Source: Thiobacter sp. AK1
GTDB lineage: Bacteria; Pseudomonadota; Gammaproteobacteria; Burkholderiales; Thiobacteraceae
NCBI RefSeq assembly: GCF_039822265.1
Contig: NZ_JBAJEX010000010.1
Span: 17,854 to 81,853, forward strand
Direction: 5' to 3'
DNA length: 64,000 nt
Shown: one piece after another, positions 1 through 8,223 of the stretch
How the letters are laid out: every line of letters starts with the position of its first letter
Numbering within the stretch: position 1 is the first letter of the stretch
Position numbers and translations under genes: made by a program
Notes under the pieces: generated by a model
Databases searched by the model: none
What the model saw: only the letters and a program-made list of their open reading frames with translations
What the model was told of the DNA's origin: nothing

Positions 1-1
1 G

Positions 2-445
2 CCGGGCGACCGTCTGCTTGGCGAGCGCTGGCTTGATCTGCTTGAGGCGCAGCGCGTGGACTACACTTTGGCGTTTCGTTACCTGGCCGATGCTGCGCAA
101 GGCGACGATAGCCGGCTGCGGACGCTGTTTGCCGGCCAGCCGGCGCTTAAGCAGTGGCTTGAACACTGGCACGCCCGCTGCGCTGCCGAAGATGCGGGTC
201 GCAACGCCATCCAGGCCGCTCGAGAGCGCGCAGCGCGCATGCGGCGAATGAATCCCTGGATCATTCCCCGCAATCACCGGGTGGAAGAGGCGCTGGCCGC
301 TGCCGAGAAGGGAGATCTGGGACCCTTCGAGCGCCTGCTCCAGGCCGTTCGCCACCCCTTCGACGAAAACCCCGCCTACGCCCATTGCGCCGAACCCGCC
401 CCGGCGGAATTCATGTCCCACTTCCGCACTTTCTGCGGCACCTGA
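2..445 (+). CDS. selO: Protein adenylyltransferase SelO, C-terminal part (cut by window edge)
   Basis: The reading frame is open from the first bases of the window and ends at a TGA; about 147 residues are visible. The tail (NPWIIPRNHRVEEAL, then ...AEKGDLGPFERLLQAVRHPF) matches the conserved C-terminus of the SelO/YdiU (UPF0061) family, pseudokinase-fold enzymes that transfer AMP to Ser/Thr/Tyr residues of target proteins. The usual length is about 480-520 residues, so the ATP-binding and catalytic part lies outside the window. An internal GTG at 56 is not taken as the start because the homologous frame continues upstream of it. Family identity is from sequence resemblance; the role in this organism is not shown. 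Confidence 0.85.
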   Translation, partial: PGDRLLGERWLDLLEAQRVDYTLAFRYLADAAQGDDSRLRTLFAGQPALKQWLEHWHARCAAEDAGRNAIQAARERAARMRRMNPWIIPRNHRVEEALAAAEKGDLGPFERLLQAVRHPFDENPAYAHCAEPAPAEFMSHFRTFCGT

Positions 446-478
446 CTCCGAGGCGCTTCCTGCTGTTAGAGTGCTGGC

Positions 479-1060
479 ATGGATGTGGCCCTGCTCATCA
501 GCCGCTGGGGCTTGCTGGCGGTTCTGCTCGGCAGCCTGCTGGAAGGCGAGACCGTGTTGGTTCTCGCTGGCTTTGCGGCCCATCGCGGCTATCTCGATTT
601 TGCACAGGTGGTCGCGGTGGCCTGGCTGGGCGCGGTCCTGGGCGACCAGTTTTGGTTCTGGCTGGGACGCCGTCACGGGCGCACATTCCTTGCGCGCTGG
701 CCGAAGCAAACGACGGCAATACGGCGGGCGCTCCGCCTGATCGAACGCCATCCGGCGCGCAGCGTCCTGTTCATGCGCTTCGCCTGGGGGTTGCGCATCG
801 CTTTGCCGGTGGCCATGGGCATGAGTGGCCTTCCCCATGGCCGCTTCCTGCTTCTCAACGGGCTTTCCGCGATGCTGTGGGCGCCCGCAATTGCCGGCGC
901 CGGTTGGCTGTTTGGCGATGTCCTCGTCCGGCATCTGGGCGATCTCGCACGGGTGGAACACTGGGCGGCGCTAGCGCTAGTACTGCTGGTGCTGGCCGTC
1001 CACCTGGTTGAGCGGCGGTGGGCTCGGCGGCGCACGGCACGCGATGCCGATCGCGACTGA
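479..1060 (+). CDS. DedA-family inner-membrane protein
   Basis: A 193-residue hydrophobic protein with a DedA (SNARE-associated/VTT) pattern: an N-terminal segment LLEGETVLVLAGFAAHRGYL, then GAVLGDQFWFWLGRRHG (the conserved G-x-x-x-G-D...Y/W-x-x-G-R-x-x-G signature), then an arginine within FMRFAWGLR. Four to five membrane segments are likely. Family members are thought to act in lipid scrambling and proton-motive-force homeostasis. The ATG at 479 follows the selO stop by about 30 bp, so the two may be co-transcribed. The protein ends in a basic cytoplasmic tail. Which lipid or function it serves here cannot be told. Confidence 0.85.
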   Translation: MDVALLISRWGLLAVLLGSLLEGETVLVLAGFAAHRGYLDFAQVVAVAWLGAVLGDQFWFWLGRRHGRTFLARWPKQTTAIRRALRLIERHPARSVLFMRFAWGLRIALPVAMGMSGLPHGRFLLLNGLSAMLWAPAIAGAGWLFGDVLVRHLGDLARVEHWAALALVLLVLAVHLVERRWARRRTARDADRD

Positions 1061-1438
1061 CATCAGCACGACGTTTTCCGGCGCGTTGACCCAAGGGCGG
1101 CCAAGACGAATGGCTTCAAAGTATTGTGTGCCCACCGTTGCGGGACGGTGGCCACACGTATGCTGTCGCGGACGTTCGTATGTCTGCCCAAACACGGGCC
1201 GCGTCTGACGCCCTCAAGGAAAAACCACTCACCACGCCGGGGCGGCGCCACGGCCCATCTACTCATTTCCACCCAAGCGAAACGCCAAGGAATCGTGGCC
1301 AGGAAAAGCGCCCCACGTCTGACAAGCGTCAGTGACGAACGCGGCAAGAGCCTTGCAATTCCCGATCCATCGCCCCTGTGACTTTTGCGTCGCGGCATTC
1401 GTCTAATGCGCTATTGCCACGACTCGCTAACACACAGC
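1061..1438. other. Intergenic region, no gene recognised; one strong hairpin
   Basis: About 380 bp without a credible coding frame; overlapping short open frames on both strands lack family resemblance and good starts. It contains a hairpin at 1128-1155: arms CCACCGT/ACGGTGG with a 6-nt loop, extended by GTG/CAC across a C-C mismatch. There is no T-run, so it is not a classical terminator for the DedA gene. The right part is the probable promoter zone for the downstream small protein and channel genes. Confidence 0.5.
1379..1406 (+). promoter_or_regulatory. Possible ECF-type promoter
   Basis: TGACTTT at 1379-1385 and GTCTAA at 1401-1406, separated by 15 bp, resemble the -35 (GGAACTT-like) and -10 (TCTAA-like) elements read by extracytoplasmic-function sigma factors. 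They lie about 30 bp before the small protein that leads into the MscS-like gene and the ECF sigma factor gene, so autoregulation by that sigma factor would make sense. This is motif reading only. Confidence 0.25.
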
Positions 1439-1669
1439 ATGGAAACGCCTACCGATCCTTTTGAAGCAGCGCTTGCCCATAACCTGGCGCGCACCGAACC
1501 TGAGTCGTCCATCGATATGGAACACCTGCTGCGCCGTGCCCGCCGGTGCGTGGCCGCGCGCAATGTGTTGGCGCTGATTCTCGGCCGCATCTGGCTCGCG
1601 TTGGCGCGGCTGCTGGCACCGGCGGCGGTGCGCCTGCACCGGCTCGTGCCGCCTAGCCGACACCCCTGA
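1439..1669 (+). CDS. Small protein of unknown function
   Basis: A 76-residue product if translation begins at the ATG at 1439 (METPTDPFEAALAHNLARTE...). In-frame upstream starts exist (TTG 1385, ATG 1406) but would sit in or next to the presumed promoter. The N-terminal half is acidic and hydrophilic. The C-terminal half (about residues 30-65) is amphipathic to hydrophobic (NVLALILGRIWLALARLLAP) and could form one membrane helix, ending in a basic tail. It ends 25 bp before the MscS-like gene in the same direction. I do not recognise a family; a small membrane accessory to the channel is a guess. Confidence 0.45.
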   Translation: METPTDPFEAALAHNLARTEPESSIDMEHLLRRARRCVAARNVLALILGRIWLALARLLAPAAVRLHRLVPPSRHP

Positions 1670-1694
1670 TCTTCAACCACGAAAGGAGAAACCC

Positions 1695-2525
1695 ATGGAC
1701 ACGATGAACCAAACCCTCAACTGGATGCTGGACCCGCTGTTGGTCCTCTACCAGCGCTTGGCAGCGCTCGCACCCAATCTAGTCGGTGCGCTGATCCTAC
1801 TGCTCGCAGGTTATGTGCTCGGCAAGATCGCCGGCAATGTGGTCCGCCGCGTGCTTGCCCGCGTAGGCGTGGACCGGCTGGCCGAAGGCTCGGGCCTCAT
1901 TGAATTTACACGGCAATGGGGTATGGAGCGGCCGCTGTCCGCCGTGGTGGGCGGTCTCGTCTTCGCCTTCGTGTTGCTGGCTTTTGCCATTTCCGCTGCC
2001 GATAGTCTTGGGCTTACAGCGGCCGGGCAAGCCGTGGCCCAGGTGATGTTGTTTTTGCCCAAGTTCGTCGCTGCGGTGGCCGTGCTGGTGCTGGGGCTGA
2101 TGGTGGCAAGCTGGCTCTCCGGGCTCGTGCGTCGCGCAGCGGACAATGCCGGCGTGGAGTACGCGCCGACACTGGCACGCCTGACGATGGGGGTGCTGAC
2201 CGCGCTGGTGGTGCTGATGGCCGTCGATCAGCTCGACATCCGCATCGTGCTGCTGCAGGAAGTGATCGGCGTGCTGCTGGCGGCCATGGGTGTGGCGGTG
2301 GCGTTGTCGCTGGGATTGGGCACGCGCGCGTTGTCGGGTGAGATCGTCAGCGGTGTTTATCTGCGCGACCTGCTCAAGGAAGGCGACCGCATCGAGTGGA
2401 ACGGCAGGGCCGCCACGGTACGCGAAGTGGGCACAATCAAGACGCTACTGGTGCTGGACGACGGGCGCGAGCTTGCTGTAGCTAACTCGCGCTTGAGCGA
2501 GGACGAATTTATCCGGCAGCGTTGA
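1695..2525 (+). CDS. Small MscS-like mechanosensitive channel protein
   Basis: A 276-residue membrane protein with a good ribosome binding site (AAAGGAG) 7 bp upstream. It begins with an amphipathic helix, then several conserved membrane helices of the TM_helix/CmpX type (PNLVGALILLLAGYVLGKIAG, and a second copy KFVAAVAVLVLGLMVASWLSGLV), and ends in a short MscS-like beta domain (GEIVSGVYLRDLLKEGDRI). Such proteins are low-conductance osmotic channels or sensors of membrane stress. The stop codon overlaps the start of the downstream sigma-factor gene, implying translational coupling. In Pseudomonas a related channel-like protein (CmpX) affects the ECF sigma factor SigX, so the pairing here is suggestive. 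Confidence 0.8.
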   Translation: MDTMNQTLNWMLDPLLVLYQRLAALAPNLVGALILLLAGYVLGKIAGNVVRRVLARVGVDRLAEGSGLIEFTRQWGMERPLSAVVGGLVFAFVLLAFAISAADSLGLTAAGQAVAQVMLFLPKFVAAVAVLVLGLMVASWLSGLVRRAADNAGVEYAPTLARLTMGVLTALVVLMAVDQLDIRIVLLQEVIGVLLAAMGVAVALSLGLGTRALSGEIVSGVYLRDLLKEGDRIEWNGRAATVREVGTIKTLLVLDDGRELAVANSRLSEDEFIRQR

Positions 2526-3103
2526 CGAAGCGTTCCGCCGCCATGGAGGGCTTAAGCGATAGCGAGCTCGTTAACCAGGCCCGCACTGAGCTTCCGTATC
2601 GCACCGGCGCCTATGAAACGCTGATGCGTAGGCATGGCGGACGCATTCGCGCGGTCGCCCTGCGCTTTGCGCGAGATCCGGCCGATGCCGAAGACTTGAC
2701 GCAGGAGGTAATGCTCAAGGTGTTCTTTGAGTTACCCCGGTTTCGTGGCCAAGCGGCGTTCACAACCTGGCTGTGGCGACTCACCGCCAATTTGTGTATC
2801 GATCATCAGCGCCGTGCCGCTGTGGCGCCGGCGGTCGCAGCGCCTGACGATGCCTTGCAGGGCGTGCCCGATCCACGCGATGCGCATGCGGCAACCGAGG
2901 CGCGTCTCGATGCCGATCGACTGCTGCAAGCATTACCGCCCGACGATCGCATGCTGATCCTGCTACGCCTGCTCGTGGGCTTGGATTTTAGCGAGATCGC
3001 CCAAGTCATGGCGCTTGGCCTATCCGCCACCAAGATGCGCTACAGCCGCGCCCTCGAGCAACTGCGTGCACGGTTTGGACAATGTCCGCGTACGCAGGCC
3101 TGA
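2522..3103 (+). CDS. ECF-subfamily RNA polymerase sigma factor
   Basis: A 193-residue protein with sigma region 2 (ARDPADAEDLTQEVMLKVF, the -10-binding helix; FTTWLWRLTANLCIDHQRR) and sigma region 4 (LLVGLDFSEIAQVMALGLSATKMRYSRA). It directs RNA polymerase to stress-type promoters. The TTG at 2522 overlaps the channel gene's TGA; the ATG at 2543 (MEGLSDSEL) is an alternative start. No anti-sigma gene follows, so the upstream channel protein is the obvious candidate for sensing; that is inference. A possible cognate promoter lies at 1379-1406. Confidence 0.88.
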   Translation: MTKRSAAMEGLSDSELVNQARTELPYRTGAYETLMRRHGGRIRAVALRFARDPADAEDLTQEVMLKVFFELPRFRGQAAFTTWLWRLTANLCIDHQRRAAVAPAVAAPDDALQGVPDPRDAHAATEARLDADRLLQALPPDDRMLILLRLLVGLDFSEIAQVMALGLSATKMRYSRALEQLRARFGQCPRTQA

Positions 3104-3434
3104 TGCATCACCTCTTGCCATGACGCTAAAGCGAAAATCTAGCAAGCCGGACGTATAGTTGGCGGTGTTCATGGCGCCCGGGTCACGGCTTGGGAGTGAG
3201 GCAGACCATGCCGTTCCAAACTCGACGCCGACGGTGATTTATACAGAGCGCAGCCGACGATGCGGCTTTAGGCCGCACCTCGTCGCGGTGAGCATCCAGA
3301 CACCAGATCGGGCGCGCGGAAATCATGCCATCAGACCTGCCATCAGGCCGTATTCTGGCAGGGACGGTCGCCGCCCCGCATACATTGCTCGAGGGATCGG
3401 CAGGTGATACCACGCAGGGTACGGCCTTGGTCGC
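3104..3434. other. Intergenic region with hairpin, no gene
   Basis: About 330 bp between the sigma factor gene and the convergent MBL-fold gene. The short frames here have no family resemblance. A hairpin at 3255-3285 pairs CGACGA+GCGGC with GCCGC+TCGTCG, leaving a small internal bulge. It has no T-run; it could be a weak bidirectional termination structure or the fold of a short RNA. Nothing else is seen. Confidence 0.4.
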
Positions 3435-4190
3435 TCAGAACGTGATCACCTGTCCGCGTTCCAGCCGCCGTGGCGCGAAGCCGGCGCAGGCGGTGAGCAC
3501 TTCGGCCCAGATATCCGCCTCGCGCCCCGGTTCCATGTGGGTGACGTGAACCACGACCGGGCGCGCAAGCCGCGCCAGACCGCGTGCCAGGCGGCGCGCG
3601 TTGGTGTGACCGGAGGCTTCGCAGCCGTCTTCGTTGTCATTGAGGAAGGTGGTTTCGATGATCAGGTGGCGCAGGTTGGGAATGGCGGCGAGTTCGTTCC
3701 AGAAAGCCTCGCTGTAGGTGGTGTCGCCCGAGAAGACGAGGCTTGCGCTGCCGCTGTCGAGCCGCCAAGCGGCGGCGGGCACCGCATGGCGCACCGGTAA
3801 GGGCGTGAAGCGTCGGCCATCGAGCTCGATGGGGCAGCCATAGGCCACCGGTCGCAGATGCACGTAGGGCATGGCGGGCGAGGTATAGTCGGGCCAGAGG
3901 CGGCCGTTGAACAGGCACTCGCGCACCGCTGCCAGGGTTTCTGGCAGGGCATACACGGCAAGCGGCTCGGTGCGCCGACCCACACGGACATCCGCCAGCA
4001 TGGGTAGCAGGGCCACGTGATCGAGATGGGCGTGGGACAGCAACACGTGGTCGATGGCCACTAGCGCGGACAGGGGCAGATCGCCCACGCCAGTGCCGCA
4101 GTCCAGCAGCAGATCGTCATCTACGCGCAGGGCCGTGGTCCGGCAGTCGCCGCCGATGCCGCCACTCGCGCCCAACACCTCCAGTCGCAT
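3435..4190 (-). CDS. MBL-fold hydrolase, class II cyclic-nucleotide phosphodiesterase-like
   Basis: A 251-residue metallo-beta-lactamase-fold protein. The metal motif is HAHLDH (...LSHAHLDHVALLP), preceded by LLLDCGTGVGDL and followed by FSGDTTYS and VHVTHMEPG, which supply later His/Asp ligands. The N-terminal GASGGIGGDCRTTALRV and the layout fit class II 3',5'-cyclic-nucleotide phosphodiesterases (cpdP/PDE1 type) better than glyoxalase or RNase Z, though substrate is not proven. The start is placed at the ATG at 4190 because homologous sequence begins there; an upstream ATG at 4232 adds 14 unconvincing residues. It is convergent with the sigma-factor gene. Confidence 0.72.
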   Translation of the reverse strand: MRLEVLGASGGIGGDCRTTALRVDDDLLLDCGTGVGDLPLSALVAIDHVLLSHAHLDHVALLPMLADVRVGRRTEPLAVYALPETLAAVRECLFNGRLWPDYTSPAMPYVHLRPVAYGCPIELDGRRFTPLPVRHAVPAAAWRLDSGSASLVFSGDTTYSEAFWNELAAIPNLRHLIIETTFLNDNEDGCEASGHTNARRLARGLARLARPVVVHVTHMEPGREADIWAEVLTACAGFAPRRLERGQVITF

Positions 4191-4317
4191 TGCGTGTGCC
4201 TTCGAGTCTTGGTGATGGTTCAGTATAGGCAAGCGCGCCCTGGCATAAACCGGTTACAGGCGTGGCGTGGAGCCGTGGGCAAGGCGATGGCCGGTCTTGG
4301 CCGATTCGAACACGCCG

Positions 4318-5832
4318 TCAGCCCTTCCAGAAGGGTGGGCAGTGGCGCAGGCGTTTCCATTCCCTGGGCAGCGCAGCGAGGGCTTGCGCCCGGGTGGTGC
4401 CGGCCCAGTCAGTAAAGAGGGCGGCGTCCTCCCGGCAGTGGCCGGTTCGCGCACGCCCACATAGCGCTTCCACGTGGGCGACAGCCGTGATGAGGTCGTT
4501 GAGCCGACCAAGTGTGGCTTGTAGGGCCGCCAGCCGTTTGACATAGGGGCGCACGGCTGCCTCGGGAAACAGGCTACCCAGGAATTCTGCCGCATAGCGC
4601 ATTTTCTTGACCTGGATGCGCAAGGCATGGCGCGCGCCATCGTCCAGCCGGCCAAGGTGACGGCCCCGCTTGAGGAGTTTTTTATGCCGCGCATTGAGCC
4701 AGCTCGCGGCCTGGGCACGCAGCCAAGTGTCGAGCCGAGCCCGTTGGTCGGCATCGTCTGTAGCGCGCCAGTCGCGGTTGGCGAGCCAGCGGCCCAGGCC
4801 CAGCGTCAACTGCCCGTATTGGGGCGAGGCGACCGCCTTGCGCGCCTGTTGCCACGCCGAGCGTCGCCGCCGGCGAATGCGCCTGGAAAGCTCCGCCAGT
4901 GTCACGTTGCCGGCAAGGGCCTGGCTAAATTGGGGCAACAGCTCTTCTTCCAGCACATCCCAATCCCGGGCCGCGCCCACTACCGCGGCGAGCCGGGCCA
5001 GCGGCTCGCGCCAGGGCTCGAGGGTGGCCTTGCCCAGGACGGGACGGAACAGACTGAACAGAGCCCGCAGGCGGCGTAGTCCGACGCGCATCTGGTGCAG
5101 GAATTCCGCATCCGCCGTTTCCAGCACGCCCGCCTGGTTGCGCTCGATCTGCTCGAGACACTGGTTGGCCAGCAGCACGAAGGCGTCTTCGACGCTCGTC
5201 TCGCTGCGAAGACGCACGGGCTGCGCCTTGGCCGGCTCCAGGACGCGGCCCTGGAACAGGGCATAGCCCCGCTCCGCCTTGGAGCGTGGCTCGGGCGCAA
5301 GAGAGCAATCCTGGGCAAGTTCGAGGGCGAGATCGTAGAGCGCCACCACCGGGCCGCTGCGCAACTCCAGTTCCAGCTCCAGCAGGGCGAGCTCCTCGTC
5401 ACCGCAGACGATGCGACCGCGATCGAACGCGGCTTCCACTTGGGCGCCGCGATAGCGAAACTGCCAGAGGCGGCGGCGAAAGTCGGCGCGGAACACGGAC
5501 GTGAGCCCATCCGGCGCGAAGCCGGGCAGCAAGGCGACGACGGGTGTTGGGTCAGGCTGCGGGCGCGGCAGGCGGCATTCGAATTCTTGCCGCTGGTGCA
5601 GGCCCGCAACCACGCCACCGCCACCCTTGAGGGTCTGCAGCCAATGCCTGCCCACGCGCCGCACGCGCAGGGCCCAGCCCTGGCGTAGGAGATCGAGGCC
5701 GGGCGTGTCGAAGTATAGGCTCAGCAGATGCCGCATCACCGGTGGCGTCTGAGCCAGGCGCGTGAGGGCGGCTTGCAGGCGGGGCGCATCGGCTGGCGTG
5801 ACCCGCAACTTGAGTTCGGTTTCCTCAGCCAT
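4318..5832 (-). CDS. CYTH-CHAD domain protein (inorganic triphosphatase-like)
   Basis: A 504-residue protein beginning MAEETELKLRV, which carries the ExExK motif of CYTH (triphosphate tunnel) domains. The CYTH part covers about residues 1-200; a CHAD domain (helical, rich in conserved His/Arg/Lys, e.g. FLHQMRVGLRRLRALF and HALRIQVKKMRYAAEFLG) covers about 220-490. CYTH enzymes of the YgiF type cleave tripolyphosphate; CHAD domains bind inorganic polyphosphate. The start at 5832 overlaps the last 8 bases of ppk, so the two are translationally coupled and this protein probably works on or binds the polyphosphate made by Ppk. A longer frame up to 5964 lies wholly inside ppk and is rejected. Confidence 0.88.
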   Translation of the reverse strand: MAEETELKLRVTPADAPRLQAALTRLAQTPPVMRHLLSLYFDTPGLDLLRQGWALRVRRVGRHWLQTLKGGGGVVAGLHQRQEFECRLPRPQPDPTPVVALLPGFAPDGLTSVFRADFRRRLWQFRYRGAQVEAAFDRGRIVCGDEELALLELELELRSGPVVALYDLALELAQDCSLAPEPRSKAERGYALFQGRVLEPAKAQPVRLRSETSVEDAFVLLANQCLEQIERNQAGVLETADAEFLHQMRVGLRRLRALFSLFRPVLGKATLEPWREPLARLAAVVGAARDWDVLEEELLPQFSQALAGNVTLAELSRRIRRRRRSAWQQARKAVASPQYGQLTLGLGRWLANRDWRATDDADQRARLDTWLRAQAASWLNARHKKLLKRGRHLGRLDDGARHALRIQVKKMRYAAEFLGSLFPEAAVRPYVKRLAALQATLGRLNDLITAVAHVEALCGRARTGHCREDAALFTDWAGTTRAQALAALPREWKRLRHCPPFWKG

Positions 5833-7921
5833 CCGCCTCGGCGCCTTCCCAAGCACTGCGCCCGAGCTTGGCCAGCAGCACGCTTTGGGCGCAGTAGATC
5901 TTTCCGCGCCGCGGGGCGCGCCGGTGATATTCGCCGTCGGGGCGCATGTCCCAGGCCTGGACATTGTCCTTGAGATAGGGCAGCAGGCCTTCTTGGATCA
6001 CGCGCCGTTTGAGTCGCCGGTCAAGCACCGGGAAGGCCACTTCGATGCGCCGGAACAGGTTGCGATGCATCCAGTCGGCGCTCGCCAAATAGACATCGTT
6101 CGCACCGCCGTTGTGGAACCAAAAGATGCGCGTGTGCTCCAGGAAACGTCCCACCACCGAGCGCACCCGGATGCGTTCGGACACACCCGGCAGGCGCGGC
6201 CGGAGGGCACACACACCGCGGACTATGAGATCGATCTCCACCCCTGCTTGGGAAGCCGCGTACAGGGCCTCGATCACCTGAGGTTCCGTGAGTGCGTTCA
6301 TCTTGGCCACGATGCGTGCCCGGCGGCCGGCGCGGGCATGTTCCGCCTCGCGGGCGATGGCCGCACGGAGATTGGCTGCTAGGGTGAAAGGCGCCTGCCA
6401 GAGATGGGTGAGATGGCCCGCGCGGCCCAGTCCCGTGAGCTGCACGAAGATGTGCGCCACATCGGCGCAGATGCCCTCATGGGCGGTGATCAACCCCAGA
6501 TCGGTGTAGAGCTTGGTGGTGCGCGGATGATAATTGCCGGTACCGAGATGGCAGTACCGGCGCAGTGTACTTCCTTCCCGACGCACCACCAGCGCCATCT
6601 TGGCGTGGGTCTTGTAGCCCACCACGCCATACACCACGTGGGCACCCGCTTCTTCCAATTTTTCCGCCCAATTGATGTTGGCCTCCTCATCGAAACGGGC
6701 GAGCAGCTCCACGACCACCGTCACCTCTTTGCCTCGACGCGCGGCGTCGATCAGCGCCTCCATGATCTCGGAATCGGTGCCGGTGCGATAAACGGTTTGG
6801 CGGATGGAGAGCACGTCTGGATCGCGCGCCGCTTGCCGGATGAATTCGATCACCGGATTGAAGGATTGGTATGGATGGTGCAGCAGCAGGTCACCGCGTT
6901 GGATCACCGCGAACAGGTCCTCGTCCTGGGCCTGCGCCAGTGCGGCCGGCAGCCCCGGCACGAAGGGCGGGTACTTGAGATCGGGGCGGTCCACCCAATC
7001 GGGCACTTGCATCAGCCGGACCAGATTCACCGGTCCGTGCACTTGATAGAGATCCTCGTACTCGAGGCGGAACTGGGAGAGCAGGAAGCGGGCCATTTCT
7101 TCCGGGCAGTTGTCCGCCACTTCAAGACGCACTGCGTCACCGAACTGGCGATGGGGCAGTTCACCCTGCAGCGCTTCCCGTAGATTGGTGATTTCTTCCT
7201 CGTCCACAAATAAATCGCTGTTGCGCGTGACGCGAAACTGATAGCAACCCTTCACCGTCATGCCCGCGAACAGCTCGCCCACGTGGGCGTGCAGGATAGA
7301 AGAGAGGAACACGAAGCCGTAATCGCAGCCGGCGATATCGGTAGGCATGCGGATCACGCGCGGCAGCACCCGCGGCGCCTGTACGATGGCGGTGCCGGAG
7401 CTGCGCCCGAAGGCATCGCGTCCTTCCAGTTCGACGGCGAAATTGAGGGACTTGTTGAGGACACGAGGAAACGGATGGGCCGGGTCCAGGCCGATGGGTG
7501 TCAGCACCGGCATGACCTGCTCGATGAAATAGTGGCGCACCCATTCTGCCTGGGCGGCATTCCAGTGGGTGCGGCGCAGAAAGCGGATGCCCGCCTGGGC
7601 CAAGGCCGGCAGGATGGCCTCGTTCAAGAGCTGGTACTGGCGAGCAATCAGGGCGTGGGCTTCGACGGCGACGCGCCGGTACACCTCACGCGCGGGCAGA
7701 CCGTCCGGGCCGGGCACACCGCCCCAGGCGATCTGTTGCTTCAGTCCGGCCACTCGAATCTCGAAGAACTCGTCCAGATTGCTGGAGACGATGCAAAGAA
7801 AGCGCAGCCGCTCGAGCAGGGGCGTGGCATCGTCTTCCGCCAACGCCAGTACACGGCGGTTGAAGGCAAGCTGAGACAGCTCGCGGTTGAGGAACAATTC
7901 CGGACCTAGGGGAGCGTGCAT
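5825..7921 (-). CDS. ppk: Polyphosphate kinase 1
   Basis: A 698-residue polyphosphate kinase, the usual length for the family. It makes long-chain polyphosphate from ATP reversibly. Visible landmarks: the N-terminal domain opening FLNRELSQLAFNRRVLALA, the NLDEFFEIRVAGL block, the ATP-binding region around DPDVLSIRQTVYRTG, the phosphorylated-histidine motif GYKTHAKMAL, and the late motif FHNGGANDVYLASADWMHRN. A CYTH-CHAD polyphosphate-binding protein is encoded downstream with an 8-bp overlap. A symmetrical sequence about 50 bp upstream may regulate it. No exopolyphosphatase is nearby. Confidence 0.97.
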   Translation of the reverse strand: MHAPLGPELFLNRELSQLAFNRRVLALAEDDATPLLERLRFLCIVSSNLDEFFEIRVAGLKQQIAWGGVPGPDGLPAREVYRRVAVEAHALIARQYQLLNEAILPALAQAGIRFLRRTHWNAAQAEWVRHYFIEQVMPVLTPIGLDPAHPFPRVLNKSLNFAVELEGRDAFGRSSGTAIVQAPRVLPRVIRMPTDIAGCDYGFVFLSSILHAHVGELFAGMTVKGCYQFRVTRNSDLFVDEEEITNLREALQGELPHRQFGDAVRLEVADNCPEEMARFLLSQFRLEYEDLYQVHGPVNLVRLMQVPDWVDRPDLKYPPFVPGLPAALAQAQDEDLFAVIQRGDLLLHHPYQSFNPVIEFIRQAARDPDVLSIRQTVYRTGTDSEIMEALIDAARRGKEVTVVVELLARFDEEANINWAEKLEEAGAHVVYGVVGYKTHAKMALVVRREGSTLRRYCHLGTGNYHPRTTKLYTDLGLITAHEGICADVAHIFVQLTGLGRAGHLTHLWQAPFTLAANLRAAIAREAEHARAGRRARIVAKMNALTEPQVIEALYAASQAGVEIDLIVRGVCALRPRLPGVSERIRVRSVVGRFLEHTRIFWFHNGGANDVYLASADWMHRNLFRRIEVAFPVLDRRLKRRVIQEGLLPYLKDNVQAWDMRPDGEYHRRAPRRGKIYCAQSVLLAKLGRSAWEGAEADG

Positions 7922-7971
7922 GGGAAAACACCGAAAGCGCCCGATTTTAATGGGCGGCGTGCGGTGGATTA

Positions 7972-7987
7972 TGTCACTTTTGTGACA
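7972..7987. promoter_or_regulatory. Perfect palindrome upstream of ppk
   Basis: TGTCACTTTTGTGACA: 6-bp inverted arms around TTTT, centred about 58 bp before the ppk start. The half-site resembles the Pho-box unit (TGTCAT/C), but Pho boxes are direct repeats; it also differs from CRP/FNR sites (TGTGA...TCACA). A dimeric regulator of polyphosphate synthesis is a reasonable guess. The rest of the 302-bp gap (7922-8223) holds no gene; a weak 6-bp stem (8126-8131 with 8151-8156) is the only other structure. Confidence 0.4.
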
Positions 7988-8223
7988 GGCGCATTCGGGC
8001 GAGCGAGACGCGCGAAAGGCGATCAGCCGCAGCAGTCAACCGGCTGGGCGAGGGGTGTGCCTGAGTGAGGATAACGGCTTTGCCGTCATCGCAGACGGCG
8101 CCGATGGGGGGTGACGACTAGATTTGTCCCCTGCCCCCGGAATGATGATGGGGGACTCAGCCCAAAGCGCGGGATTGTCCGTGGCGCGGCGCCGCTTGTG
8201 GGGAAAGGCGCTCACAAAGCCTG

